From Spirosoma panaciterrae DSM 21099 (GTDB taxonomy: Bacteria; Bacteroidota; Bacteroidia; Cytophagales; Spirosomataceae): a stretch of DNA of 64,000 bases. The notes beneath the pieces are model-generated. The model made no database searches and was not told where the DNA came from. It saw nothing but the letters and a program-made list of their open reading frames with translations. Shown in pieces: positions 17,541 to 26,505 of the stretch (positions within the stretch are counted from its first letter, which is position 1; every line of letters starts with the position of its first letter). Location of the stretch: positions 1 through 64,000 of the forward strand of contig NZ_KB893190.1 in the NCBI RefSeq assembly GCF_000374025.1, read 5' to 3'. The position numbers and the translations under genes were made by a program.

Positions 17541-18216
17541 ATTCTTCTTTCAACATATACCCCATTCCGATTACCGTGTGAATGAGTTTTTTCGGAAAGT
17601 CTTTGTCAATCTTCTTACGAAGGAAATTAACGTATACGTCAATCACATTAGTACCTGTATCGAAATGAATATCCCAGACTTTTTCAGCAATGTCGACACG
17701 GGAAACCACACGACCCCGGTTGCGAATCAGGTATTCGAGCAGCCCGAATTCTTTGGCTGTCAACTCAATTCGTTTAGCTCCTCTGCGGGCTATTTTTTCG
17801 TTTAGGTCCAGTTCCAAATCCGCTACTTTCAGAACATTTGCCTGCATACTCCCTTCCGTGTTACGCTTGGTAAGGGCACGCAGGCGAGCCATAAGTTCGC
17901 GAAACTCAAACGGTTTAACTAAGTAATCATCGGCACCCGCTTCGAAGCCAGTCAGTTTATCATCCACAGAGCCCATTGCCGTAAGCATCAGGACAGGGGT
18001 ACGATTTTTCTCCTGTCGGATGGATTGGACGACATCAAAGCCGTTCATCTTCGGTAGATTAATGTCCATAATAATCACATCATAGAGATTATTGAGGGCC
18101 ATTGTACGACCAAGCTGGCCATCATAGGCAACGTCCACTTCACAGGATTGCTCTTCCAATCCTTTTCGCACAAAGGATGCCAATTTTGGCTCATCTTCAA
18201 CTACCAGAATTTTCAT
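17539..18216 (-). CDS. OmpR-family response regulator, heavy-metal (CusR) type
   Basis: 225 residues from the ATG at 18216 (MKILVVEDEPKLASF). The receiver domain has the acidic pair in VEDEP, phospho-Asp in IIMDINLPKMNG and Lys in LVKPFEF. The C-terminal winged helix ends in HTVIGMGYMLKEE. Operon order is regulator then kinase. It probably controls the RND pump upstream and perhaps the divergent copper genes. Confidence 0.94.
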   Translation of the reverse strand: MKILVVEDEPKLASFVRKGLEEQSCEVDVAYDGQLGRTMALNNLYDVIIMDINLPKMNGFDVVQSIRQEKNRTPVLMLTAMGSVDDKLTGFEAGADDYLVKPFEFRELMARLRALTKRNTEGSMQANVLKVADLELDLNEKIARRGAKRIELTAKEFGLLEYLIRNRGRVVSRVDIAEKVWDIHFDTGTNVIDVYVNFLRKKIDKDFPKKLIHTVIGMGYMLKEE

Positions 18217-18441
18217 GTCGGCAACATACATAGCTCTTGTCTGATTTAAAAACGGCAGAACAAATTATTAGTTTCCAAAAAGCTAGATGCACGTTGATTT
18301 GGCAACAAGATCAGAAATCAAAAGAACGTGCCTGCTTGCAAGTTCAAGGTCGGATGAGCGAATTAAAAGGAGTTGAAAAGGTTATTAAAAATCCGTTAAA
18401 GCTAGTGTAAAAATGATTAAATGAACAAATGGATATAATAC

Positions 18442-18474
18442 AAAAAAGCCGCTCCGAAAATCGGGGCGGCTTTC
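18442..18474 (-). terminator. intrinsic terminator
   Basis: Minus strand: AAAGCCGC/GCGGCTTT with an inner CCG/CGG extension over one mismatch, then T6. It ends the candidate RNA, or readthrough from the pump gene. Confidence 0.85.
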
Positions 18475-18556
18475 CGCTTCTATCCACACCATTTCAAGAT
18501 TGACGACCGGGCGGCCGCCAGATCTTGATGTTCAACCTTCCCTTTGTAAAGGATTG
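18442..18556 (-). ncRNA. candidate small RNA, about 115 nt
   Basis: On the minus strand a near-consensus promoter (TTG, 17 bases, TAGTTTCG at 18562-18569) is followed by a segment with a 7-bp stem (18494-18500 with 18522-18528). This stem encloses the GC-rich palindrome GGCGGCCGCC, and a strong terminator ends the segment. No open frame fits. I checked for SRP RNA and 6S-like features and saw none. It may be an orphan sRNA or the 3' untranslated part of the pump mRNA. Confidence 0.35.
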
Positions 18557-18715
18557 TTATGCGAAACTACGCAATTTCTTTAAATTCAACGCAAGTTTTT
18601 TTTTAAATGAGTTTTTGGTCTTAAAATTCTTGCCTGAACTCTTGATTACAAATCTTATAATAATCTTTGAAATAAAACGGAAAAACCGAGCGCAAAATTA
18701 CCTAACGGCGTGTTT

Positions 18716-21700
18716 TTAATTCTCATCTAATTTCTGACGGTAGAAACTGTAGAAAATAAGTGGAAAAATAAACAGGGTCAGTAATGTAGCGGTAATCAAT
18801 CCGCCAATAACAACAATCGCCAGCGGGCGAGCTGTTTCTGAACCAATACCATGCGATATAGCTGCAGGGATCAAACCGATACCCGCCATCATGGCTGTCA
18901 TCACAACGGGACGGATACGAGATACAACGCCCTCCCGGATGGCGTTATTGAGGCTTAAGCCGCTCCGTAGGTTTTTCTTAAAGACCGAAATCAGGATAAC
19001 GCCGTTCTGGATACAAATACCGAAGAGCGCGATGAATCCGATACCTGCTGAGATACTGAAGTTTACGTGGGTTACGAGTAAGGCAGCGATACCGCCAATG
19101 ATGGCGAAGGGAACATTAAACAGAACCAATCCTGCATCCTTCACATTACCAAATAAGACAAACAATATGAAAAAGATGGCCAGTAAACTGATCGGGACTA
19201 CCTGAGCCAATCGGGCAGTGGCTCGCTGCTGATTTTCAAAGTCACCAGCCCATTTTACCGTATATCCTGCCGGAAGCTTCACATTTGCCTGAACTTTTTG
19301 CTGCGCTTCGGCTACGGCGCTACCCATATCCCGTCCTCGTACCGAAAATTTCACGGCTCCGTACCGTTGGTTCGCTTCCCGAAAAATCAGGACCGGACCT
19401 GTCTGCGTATAGACTTGCGCAATTTCCTTAATCGGTATCATGCTCCCCGTTTCGGTCGGTACCATCAATCGGCTGATCTGCTCTTCGTTGGAGCGGAAGG
19501 GTAGATCGTACCGAATCCGTAAATCAAATTTGCGCTCACCTTCATAGATTTGAGTGGCGGCTTTACCACCGATCGCCATTTCGATTACCGCTTCGGCATC
19601 GGATTTATTGACACCATACAACGCCAGCTTTCGTTCATCCAGTTCAACGCGCATCTCAGGCTGCCCGGTAGTTCGAATAACCCCCAGATCCTCAATCCCG
19701 TTGACGGTGGCTAACTGCTTCTGAATTCCAGTGGCTTTATTTTCCAGAATGGATTGATCGGGGCCGTAGATTTTTACAGCAATAGACCCTTTTACGCCTG
19801 AAACCGCTTCTTCTACGTTATCCATAATGGGTTGCGAGAAGTTGAAGTTCACCCCCGGAAAAACGGCCAGTTTTGCCTGCATCTGATCGACAAGCTCCTC
19901 CTTTGAGATTTTGCTTTTCCATTCCTCCTGGGGATATATGTCGACCAGGAATTCGATGTTGTAGAACCCCGTTGGATCAGTTCCATCGTTGGGGCGGCCT
20001 GTCTGCGAAATAACCCCTTTAACTTCTGGAAACTCCTCAAAAATATGCCGCATCTGGACCGTCTGTCGTACCGATTCTGGTAAGGAGATCGCCATAGGCA
20101 TGGTAGCCCGCACGTAAATGGAACCTTCATTTAGTTCGGGTAAGAATTCGGTACCCAGAAGGCTAAACCCAGATAAGCCAATGGCAACAACTATAGTCGT
20201 TACAATCAGGCTAATTCGTTTGTGAGCAAACGTAAACCCAAAGATCTGCGTTGCATACCGGGTCACAAAGTTGACAAATGGATTGTGCTTCTCTTTTACA
20301 TTTTTATTGAGCAGCATGCTCGCAAGTACGGGCACCAGGGTGAGTGTAAACAACAGGGCACCGAGCAGAGCGAAACCTAGCGTCCAGGCCAATGGAGAAA
20401 ACATTTTTCCTTCTACCTTCTGGAACGAGAAAATGGGTACTAAACAGGTGATAATGATAAGCTTGGAAAAGAAAATGGCTTTCCCCATTTCGGTACCCGT
20501 TTTGCGAAGCAAACCAAGTTTGGCCAATCGGTTGAACTTCGGCATGCCTTCTTTATGGGCCAGTTCATCGAGTGTTACGAAAATGCCCTCGACCATCACA
20601 ACCGCACCGTCCACAATAATCCCGAAATCGATGGCACCCATGGAGAGGAGGTTGGCCGACATCCCTTTGAGACGCAGACAGATAAAGGCGAACAACAAGG
20701 CCAGCGGAATCACGATCGATACGGTGACGGTGGTTCGCCAGTCGGCCATGAAAATAAAAACGATAACCGTTACGAAAATGATACCCTCAATCAAATTGTG
20801 GGTTACGGTATGCGTAGCAAAGTGAATAAGGGTTTCCCGATTATAGAATGTGTTAATCTGGACATCGGAAGGCAAAATATTCGTGTTCAGGTCATTGATC
20901 TTGTCTTTTACCCGTTCAATGACTTCGCTGGGATTTTCCCCTTTCCGCATGATTACAATACACTCCACAACATCATCCTGACGGTCGCGCCCGGCCTGCC
21001 CTAATCGCGGTAATGCCGATTGAGAAACCTGAGCCACATTCCGCACCATAATGGGCGTCCCATTGGCATTTTTAATAATAATGTTCTGGATATCCTGCTG
21101 ATTGCGCAACAGGCCAATGCCCCGAACCACATACGCTTCGGAATTTTTCTCAATGACATCACCCCCCACGTTTACATTGGAATTGGCTACGGCCTGGTAC
21201 AATTGTAATGGGGTAATGTTGTAATCCATCAGTCGGCGGGGGTCCACCGAAATCTCGTAGGTTTTCACCTCGCCACCAAAACTCACAACATCCGCTACCC
21301 CGGGCACGCCTTTCAGCTGGCGGTCAATAACCCAGTCCTGCAAGGTTTTAAGTTCGCGGGCTGTGCGGGTTGGCGACTGAAGAGTGTACCGGAAAATTTC
21401 ACCAGTTGGGCCATAAGGGGGCTGCACATCGGGGCGGATACCTTCGGGTAATTCAACCCCACTGAGCAGGTTATTGACCTGCTGGCGAGCAAAAGCATCG
21501 TCGACCCCATCATCGAACATCACTTTTACCACCGATAAACCAAAGAGTGAGGTCGAACGAATATCCGTTCGTTTCTGAACGGAGTTCAGGCCAATTTCAA
21601 TAGGGATGGTAACAAACTTCTCGACTTCTTCGGCCGATCGGCCCGGCCATTGGGTGATTAACGTAATTTGTGTATTGGTAACGTCTGGAAAGGCCTCGAT

Positions 21701-21814
21701 GGGGGTATTCTGATAACTGATAATTCCCGCCACAACAGCCAGAGCCGTCAGAAAAAAGATAAAAAACTTATTCTTAAGCGAGAAGGATAGGATACTTTTA
21801 ATGAACTTATTCAT
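18716..21814 (-). CDS. heavy-metal efflux RND permease (CusA/CzcA family)
   Basis: 1032 residues, normal for an HME-RND trimer subunit: first membrane helix at residues 13-31, two large periplasmic loops and a second set of helices. The helix-4 motif reads DFGIIVDGAVVMVEG. The DFG..DGAV form is the one known from Zn/Co/Cd pumps, whereas Cu/Ag pumps lack this exact Asp pattern. The last residue is Gly where VEN is usual. Neither the membrane-fusion nor the outer-membrane partner gene is in the window. Context with a two-component system and a divergent Cu(I) ATPase suggests metal-induced expression. Confidence 0.93.
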   Translation of the reverse strand: MNKFIKSILSFSLKNKFFIFFLTALAVVAGIISYQNTPIEAFPDVTNTQITLITQWPGRSAEEVEKFVTIPIEIGLNSVQKRTDIRSTSLFGLSVVKVMFDDGVDDAFARQQVNNLLSGVELPEGIRPDVQPPYGPTGEIFRYTLQSPTRTARELKTLQDWVIDRQLKGVPGVADVVSFGGEVKTYEISVDPRRLMDYNITPLQLYQAVANSNVNVGGDVIEKNSEAYVVRGIGLLRNQQDIQNIIIKNANGTPIMVRNVAQVSQSALPRLGQAGRDRQDDVVECIVIMRKGENPSEVIERVKDKINDLNTNILPSDVQINTFYNRETLIHFATHTVTHNLIEGIIFVTVIVFIFMADWRTTVTVSIVIPLALLFAFICLRLKGMSANLLSMGAIDFGIIVDGAVVMVEGIFVTLDELAHKEGMPKFNRLAKLGLLRKTGTEMGKAIFFSKLIIITCLVPIFSFQKVEGKMFSPLAWTLGFALLGALLFTLTLVPVLASMLLNKNVKEKHNPFVNFVTRYATQIFGFTFAHKRISLIVTTIVVAIGLSGFSLLGTEFLPELNEGSIYVRATMPMAISLPESVRQTVQMRHIFEEFPEVKGVISQTGRPNDGTDPTGFYNIEFLVDIYPQEEWKSKISKEELVDQMQAKLAVFPGVNFNFSQPIMDNVEEAVSGVKGSIAVKIYGPDQSILENKATGIQKQLATVNGIEDLGVIRTTGQPEMRVELDERKLALYGVNKSDAEAVIEMAIGGKAATQIYEGERKFDLRIRYDLPFRSNEEQISRLMVPTETGSMIPIKEIAQVYTQTGPVLIFREANQRYGAVKFSVRGRDMGSAVAEAQQKVQANVKLPAGYTVKWAGDFENQQRATARLAQVVPISLLAIFFILFVLFGNVKDAGLVLFNVPFAIIGGIAALLVTHVNFSISAGIGFIALFGICIQNGVILISVFKKNLRSGLSLNNAIREGVVSRIRPVVMTAMMAGIGLIPAAISHGIGSETARPLAIVVIGGLITATLLTLFIFPLIFYSFYRQKLDEN

Positions 21815-22080
21815 GCCGGTGGCGATGCGAGTACGGGTATTTTTACATGGGCAAAAATGCTCTACCGGACTTAAATTAGCCTTAACGGATTGTTAAAAGG
21901 ACGTTAAAAGAATTGCTTCGGTCGGGGTATAGCCTGTAGGCGGCAGGCAGGATAATCTTATAAGACCCGTCAACAATTATGTAACAGTGTTGAATGGAGT
22001 GAGTACGACCTTTGTTATGTATATAAACAAGTCAACTCCGCAGGGCCTGATAGCTGGAGGGGTATAAATGTCAACTCATT
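21815..22080. other. divergent promoter region of the metal genes (266 bp)
   Basis: It separates the pump gene (minus) from the metallochaperone and copper ATPase genes (plus). GACCTTTG near 22009-22016 is one base off the TAnnTTTG box and points to the plus-strand genes. No clear regulator half-sites were recognised. Confidence 0.4.
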
Positions 22081-22290
22081 ATGAATCAGTCAATTCAATT
22101 TAAAACAAATATTAAGTGTGGGGGCTGTGTGGCCACTGTAACGCCTTTTCTGAACGAGGCTGTTGGAGAAGGGAACTGGAAAGTAGATATCCAAAATCCG
22201 GATAAAGTTCTGACCGTAGATACCGTTGATGCGGTCCTTGTGAAACAGACTGTCGAAAAAGCTGGCTATAAGGCTGAGCAATTGGCTTAA
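22081..22290 (+). CDS. heavy-metal-associated (HMA) domain metallochaperone, CopZ-like
   Basis: 69 residues, a single ferredoxin-like HMA domain. The metal site is CGGC ([11 protein letters not shown], residues about 10-20), and the end [10 protein letters not shown] is the usual final helix and strand. It should carry Cu(I) in the cytosol and hand it to the ATPase whose gene starts 4 bases after this stop. Confidence 0.92.
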   Translation: MNQSIQFKTNIKCGGCVATVTPFLNEAVGEGNWKVDIQNPDKVLTVDTVDAVLVKQTVEKAGYKAEQLA

Positions 22291-22294
22291 GACA

Positions 22295-24586
22295 ATGACT
22301 ACTGGTGATCTAGTTTCGACGCGAAAAACCGATCGGAAAACAAATTCGCCGGAGGTGCGCAAAACATTTCCTGTTCTGGAGATGAGTTGCGCAGCCTGTG
22401 CGGTGAGTGTGGAGTCGATGCTGAAAAACACACCGGGTGTTCGCGAGGCCGGGGTAAACTATGCCAATCAGACAGCCTGGGTTGTCTTCAACCCAAAGCT
22501 CTTATCGGAAGCCAGTCTACAGCAGACTGTTCGTTCCATCGGATACGACTTGGTCATAGACGCAGAAGACCCTCAGCAAGTACAGGCCGAGGCTCAGCAA
22601 GCGTATTATCGGCAATTAAAACAGCGAACCTACTGGGCGTTGGGGCTTTCAATACCCATTGTTGTGTTGGGTATGTTGCTCATGGACTTACCCTATGGCA
22701 ATTTCATTGCGATGGGGTTGGCCGCTGTGGTTGTATTCGGCTTAGGGCAGCCATTTTTTGTAAATGCCTGGAAGCAGGCGCGGCATGGTAAAGCCAATAT
22801 GGATACACTGGTGGCCCTAAGCACAGGGATCGCCTTTTTATTTAGTGCCTTTAACACGCTCTATCCATCGTTCTGGCACGATCGGGGTCTTCATCCGCAT
22901 GTGTACTTTGAAGCCGCTTCAGTAGTAATCACCTTTATTTTGCTGGGTAAATTACTGGAAGAGCGGGCCAAATCGAATACCTCGTCGGCTATCAAAAAAC
23001 TGATGGGCATGCAGCCTAAAACCGTACGGCTGATCGACGGGAACGTTGAGCGGGAAGTTCCGATTTCGGCTGTTCAGGCAGGACAGCTGATTCTGGTTCG
23101 GCCGGGCGAGCGGATTCCGGTTGATGGTAGGGTAGAAGCCGGTCATTCGTATGTAGATGAAAGTATGATCAGTGGAGAGCCTGTACCTGCTGAAAAACAG
23201 AGCGGTTCGTTTGTGTTTGCCGGAACCATCAATCAGAAAGGCAGTTTTCAGTTTCGGGCCGAGAAAGTTGGGGCAGATACCGTACTGGCCCAGATTATAC
23301 GTATGGTTCAGGAGGCACAGGGGAGTAAAGCACCTGTTCAGCAGTTGGTTGATCGGATCGCCGGAATTTTCGTTCCTACCGTTTTAGGCATGGCTTTGCT
23401 GACCTTTGTTGTCTGGATGACCTTAGGGCATTACCTCGTACCGAATGCTGATCCGTTTACAACGGCATTGATTACCTCAGTCACCGTATTGGTCATTGCC
23501 TGTCCCTGCGCATTGGGACTAGCCACGCCTACGGCTATTATGGTTGGTGTTGGGAAAGGAGCTGAAAACAATATTCTGATCAAAGATGCCGAAAGTCTTG
23601 AACTCGCGCATCGTATCAATGCGGTGGTGCTCGATAAAACAGGTACGATAACCGAAGGGAAACCGGTAGTAACCGACCTCAAATGGCTTGGTGCTGAGAA
23701 CGATCGGGCAACGCTACAGGGAATTTTAGTTTCGATGGAGTCGCGTTCTGAGCACCCATTGGCTGCTGCTGTTGCCTCGTTTCTGTCCAGTTCCCAATCG
23801 GTCAGGCTAGACACATTCGAGAGCCTAACGGGGCTGGGAGTCCGGGCTACCTATCAGCGGGCTACTTATCTGGTCGGTAATCGACGGTTGATAGACGAAA
23901 ATCAGATTCAAATACCCGATGCCGTGCTACAACAGGTTACGGACTGGCAAAATCAGGCGAAAACGGTCGTCTTTTTTGCGTGCATTGGAGCGAATAAAGA
24001 AGCAGAAATTCCAGGAGTTATCGCTATCGCCGATCCGGTAAAGCCTACATCCAGACAGGCCATCGAAACGCTGAAAAACCGGGGTATAGCTGTGTATATG
24101 CTCACCGGCGACAATGCCCAAACCGCTGCGGCTGTGGCCAGACAGGTCGGCCTTGAACAGGTTGAATCGGAGATGATGCCTTCCGACAAAGCTGACTTCG
24201 TAAAGCAGTTACAGGCCACAGGCCATTTGGTAGCCATGGTTGGTGATGGTATCAACGACTCACAGGCCCTGGCACAGGCGGATGTGAGCATCGCCATGGG
24301 AAAAGGCTCCGACGTTGCGATGGACGTAGCGCGTATGACGCTTATCACGGCCGACTTAAACAGTATACCGAAAGCCTTACAGTTGTCGAAACAAACCGTA
24401 CAGGTTATTCGTCAAAACTTATTCTGGGCGTTCATCTATAATGTGATTGGTATTCCGATTGCAGCCGGTGTCTTATACCCCGCCTTTGGTTTTCTGCTAA
24501 ATCCGATGATTGCCGGGGCGGCTATGGCCTTGAGTTCGGTGTCAGTGGTTAGTAACAGTCTACGGCTAAGAGGGATGCGGTTGTGA
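22295..24586 (+). CDS. copA: Cu(I)-exporting P1B-1-type ATPase
   Basis: 763 residues. One N-terminal HMA domain with CAAC near residue 33; then SGEPVPAEK (actuator), the transmembrane CPC in [15 protein letters not shown], the phosphorylated Asp in [10 protein letters not shown], and TGDN and [10 protein letters not shown] hinge motifs. The last two helices carry YN (FIYNVIGIP) and MxxSS (MALSSVSV), the residues that define Cu(I) specificity in P1B-1 pumps. Coupled to the upstream chaperone gene by a 4-base gap. Confidence 0.95.
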   Translation: MTTGDLVSTRKTDRKTNSPEVRKTFPVLEMSCAACAVSVESMLKNTPGVREAGVNYANQTAWVVFNPKLLSEASLQQTVRSIGYDLVIDAEDPQQVQAEAQQAYYRQLKQRTYWALGLSIPIVVLGMLLMDLPYGNFIAMGLAAVVVFGLGQPFFVNAWKQARHGKANMDTLVALSTGIAFLFSAFNTLYPSFWHDRGLHPHVYFEAASVVITFILLGKLLEERAKSNTSSAIKKLMGMQPKTVRLIDGNVEREVPISAVQAGQLILVRPGERIPVDGRVEAGHSYVDESMISGEPVPAEKQSGSFVFAGTINQKGSFQFRAEKVGADTVLAQIIRMVQEAQGSKAPVQQLVDRIAGIFVPTVLGMALLTFVVWMTLGHYLVPNADPFTTALITSVTVLVIACPCALGLATPTAIMVGVGKGAENNILIKDAESLELAHRINAVVLDKTGTITEGKPVVTDLKWLGAENDRATLQGILVSMESRSEHPLAAAVASFLSSSQSVRLDTFESLTGLGVRATYQRATYLVGNRRLIDENQIQIPDAVLQQVTDWQNQAKTVVFFACIGANKEAEIPGVIAIADPVKPTSRQAIETLKNRGIAVYMLTGDNAQTAAAVARQVGLEQVESEMMPSDKADFVKQLQATGHLVAMVGDGINDSQALAQADVSIAMGKGSDVAMDVARMTLITADLNSIPKALQLSKQTVQVIRQNLFWAFIYNVIGIPIAAGVLYPAFGFLLNPMIAGAAMALSSVSVVSNSLRLRGMRL

Positions 24587-24635
24587 GGGTTTCAAGGGTC
24601 TGAATGTAAAGAAAATAGCTTGCCCGCCCGATAAA

Positions 24636-24673
24636 ACAAAAATGCCCTCCCGAACATCAGGAGGGCATTTTTT
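24636..24673. terminator. bidirectional terminator between copA and rplY
   Basis: AAATGCCCTCC pairs with GGAGGGCATTT around a 9-nt loop, with an A-run on the left and a T-run on the right, so it can work in both directions for the two convergent genes. Confidence 0.9.
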
Positions 24674-24710
24674 GGCTCTATTAGTAAGGAAAAAGGCAGT
24701 GCTGCTGAGA

Positions 24711-25274
24711 TTATTTGAGAGAACCCCGCAGTGCCCGTGGAATTTCGATGCTGGCAACAGGGTTTGACGCCTGCTCAAGCATTTCGATATTTTTAACTGG
24801 AATTTGACCTACGCGAACCGATTTGCCCAGATCAAGACCCGATACGTCAACATCGATGAAATCAGGGATGTTGCTTACGGTACCTTTTACGCGCAGTTTC
24901 CGAACGCGGGTTACCAGTTTACCCCCTTTCTGTACGCCCGGTGCCGAACCTGTCAACCGAACAGGAACCGCCATTTTAACGGGCTTATCATCGGTAACAA
25001 GTAGGAAGTCAGCGTGCAACAGAATGTCGCTAACTGGATGGAACTGGGTTTCCTGAAGGATAGCCCGGTACTCCTCACCCTCAATATTCAGGGCAACTTC
25101 AAAAATATTAGGCGTGTAAATTAATTCACGGAACAAAATAACAGGTGCATAGAAATGAACCTGCTCAGCGCCACCATACAATACACAGGGAACATTGCCC
25201 TCGGCCCGAATCGCCTGTGATTCTGTGCGGCCGAGATTCGCTCTTTTATACCCTACAATCTCGATTTTTTTCAT
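24711..25274 (-). CDS. rplY: 50S ribosomal protein bL25, long CTC form
   Basis: 187 residues from MKKIEIVGYKRANLG at 25274. The N-terminal 5S-binding domain (to about residue 95) includes AIRAEGNVPCVLYGG, and the C-terminal TL5/CTC domain follows (PVRLTGSAPGVQKGGKLV). A further-upstream ATG would read through the repeat element. It follows prs on the same strand, the common prs-rplY order. Confidence 0.95.
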   Translation of the reverse strand: MKKIEIVGYKRANLGRTESQAIRAEGNVPCVLYGGAEQVHFYAPVILFRELIYTPNIFEVALNIEGEEYRAILQETQFHPVSDILLHADFLLVTDDKPVKMAVPVRLTGSAPGVQKGGKLVTRVRKLRVKGTVSNIPDFIDVDVSGLDLGKSVRVGQIPVKNIEMLEQASNPVASIEIPRALRGSLK

Positions 25275-25290
25275 GACAAAATAATTTAAA

Positions 25291-25368
25291 GAGTGAAAGA
25301 GCGAATGAGCGAAAGAGTGATAAGCGCTGAAATAACGCACTTTCACTCTTTCATTCTTTCGCTCTTTA
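25291..25368 (-). repeat. inverted repeat with octamer arms between prs and rplY (copy 1 of a pair)
   Basis: On the coding strand it begins within the prs TAA. Arm 1 is made of 8-mers GAGCGAAA, GAATGAAA, GAGTGAAA; loop; arm 2 is the complement of GAGYGAAW units and ends 16 bases before the rplY ATG. About 75 bp are nearly identical to the element at 31062-31142 between cysH and cysD. Confidence 0.85.
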
Positions 25369-26307
25369 ATTTTTTATAAACAGTGAACTAATAGATTCAT
25401 GGTCTCGGATACGGCCGATGGCTTTGGCAAATAACTCAGCTACCGACAGCACGCGTATTTTAGGATTCGGTTGTTTAAGCGGGAGGGTGTCGGCAACGAC
25501 CAGTTCCTCCAGAACCGAATTGGAAATGTTTTCGTGCGCCTTCCCCGACATAATCGGATGGGTACACACAGCACGAACGGATTTAGCCCCCTTATCCATG
25601 ATGATCTGGGCTGCTTTCGCCATCGTCCCCCCCGTATCGATCAGGTCATCGACCAGTACGACGTTTGCTCCTTCCACATCGCCAATGACCTGCATCGAGG
25701 CAATCTCATTGGCCCGCTTGCGGTGCTTGTCGCAAAGCACAATATCCGCATTGAAATGCTTGGCAAAGACACGAGCGCGGTTGGCGCCACCTACGTCCGG
25801 TGAAGCAATCACCAGGTTGTCGAGGTTCAGGCTGCGGATATACGGGACAAATACCGACGTTCCTTCCAGGTGATCGACCGGAAAATCGAAAAAGCCCTGA
25901 ATTTGACCCGCGTGCAGGTCAATTGTCATCAGACGATCAGCTCCCGAAGCAGCCAGCATATTGGCAACCAGCTTGGCGGCAATCGATACGCGGGGTTTAT
26001 CTTTCCGGTCCTGACGGGCGTATCCGAAATAAGGAATGACTACGGTTACATAGTGCGCCGAAGCCCGACGGGCGGCATCGACCATCAGGAGCAACTCCAG
26101 CAGGTTATCGCCGGGAGGAGGGGTCGATTGGATCAGAAATACATCACAGCCTCGTACCGACTCTTCAAAGCTTGGCGACATCTCGCCATCGCTGAACCGG
26201 CGGCAGGTATACCCGCCTAAGTCTTTGCCGTAATAATGGGCAATTTTTTCGGCCAGGTAAGTTGATTGACTTCCCGAAAAAATCTTAACCGGATTAAACG
26301 ATGCCAT
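25366..26307 (-). CDS. prs: ribose-phosphate pyrophosphokinase (PRPP synthetase)
   Basis: 313 residues from MASFNPVKIFSGSQST at 26307. Features include the ATP/flexible-loop region YARQDRKDKPRVSIAAKL, the metal- and PRPP-site DLHAGQIQGFFD, and the pyrophosphate loop VLVDDLIDTGGTM. It makes PRPP for nucleotide, His and Trp synthesis. The ATG lies 22 bases past a TACCTTTG box, which rejects the longer upstream reading. Confidence 0.96.
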   Translation of the reverse strand: MASFNPVKIFSGSQSTYLAEKIAHYYGKDLGGYTCRRFSDGEMSPSFEESVRGCDVFLIQSTPPPGDNLLELLLMVDAARRASAHYVTVVIPYFGYARQDRKDKPRVSIAAKLVANMLAASGADRLMTIDLHAGQIQGFFDFPVDHLEGTSVFVPYIRSLNLDNLVIASPDVGGANRARVFAKHFNADIVLCDKHRKRANEIASMQVIGDVEGANVVLVDDLIDTGGTMAKAAQIIMDKGAKSVRAVCTHPIMSGKAHENISNSVLEELVVADTLPLKQPNPKIRVLSVAELFAKAIGRIRDHESISSLFIKN

Positions 26308-26328
26308 AGGTGCCTGCCAAATTTTCCG

Positions 26329-26336
26329 CAAAGGTA
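26329..26336 (-). promoter_or_regulatory. -7 promoter box of prs
   Basis: TACCTTTG on the minus strand, exact TAnnTTTG match, giving a leader of about 15-20 nt to the prs ATG. Confidence 0.65.
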
Positions 26337-26464
26337 CGGAAAAATCCGCCAAGTTGCCGGGATAGGCCGAAGTTTCTTTGCCTTATAAGAAAATATTGAG
26401 GTCTAGGACTCGAATTTAAGCGAATATTGTTGACCATTCCTGCATAATTAGCCGCCTGAGTGTC

Positions 26465-26496
26465 TTGGAGGTACATGAAGAACTTTTGTACTTTTG
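26465..26496 (+). promoter_or_regulatory. promoter of glyS
   Basis: TTG at 26465-26467, 21-base spacer, TACTTTTG at 26489-26496: a full Bacteroidota promoter. The ATG follows only 9 bases after the -7 box, so the mRNA should be leaderless or nearly so. Confidence 0.75.
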
Positions 26497-26505
26497 CATT
26501 TACTT

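Larger units (their letters stand above)
18217..18715. other. 499-bp intergenic region with a candidate small RNA
   Basis: It lies between the RND pump stop and the response regulator start (both minus). Bases 18442-18556 hold a possible small RNA with a terminator and a promoter-like element (separate entries). The rest, 18217-18440 and 18600-18715, is A/T-rich without coding signals. Confidence 0.5.

Noticed and set aside
18442-18556. SRP RNA, 6S RNA or tmRNA
   Set aside because: The SRP loop bases are absent, no long bubble-type hairpin as in 6S and no tRNA-like end as in tmRNA.
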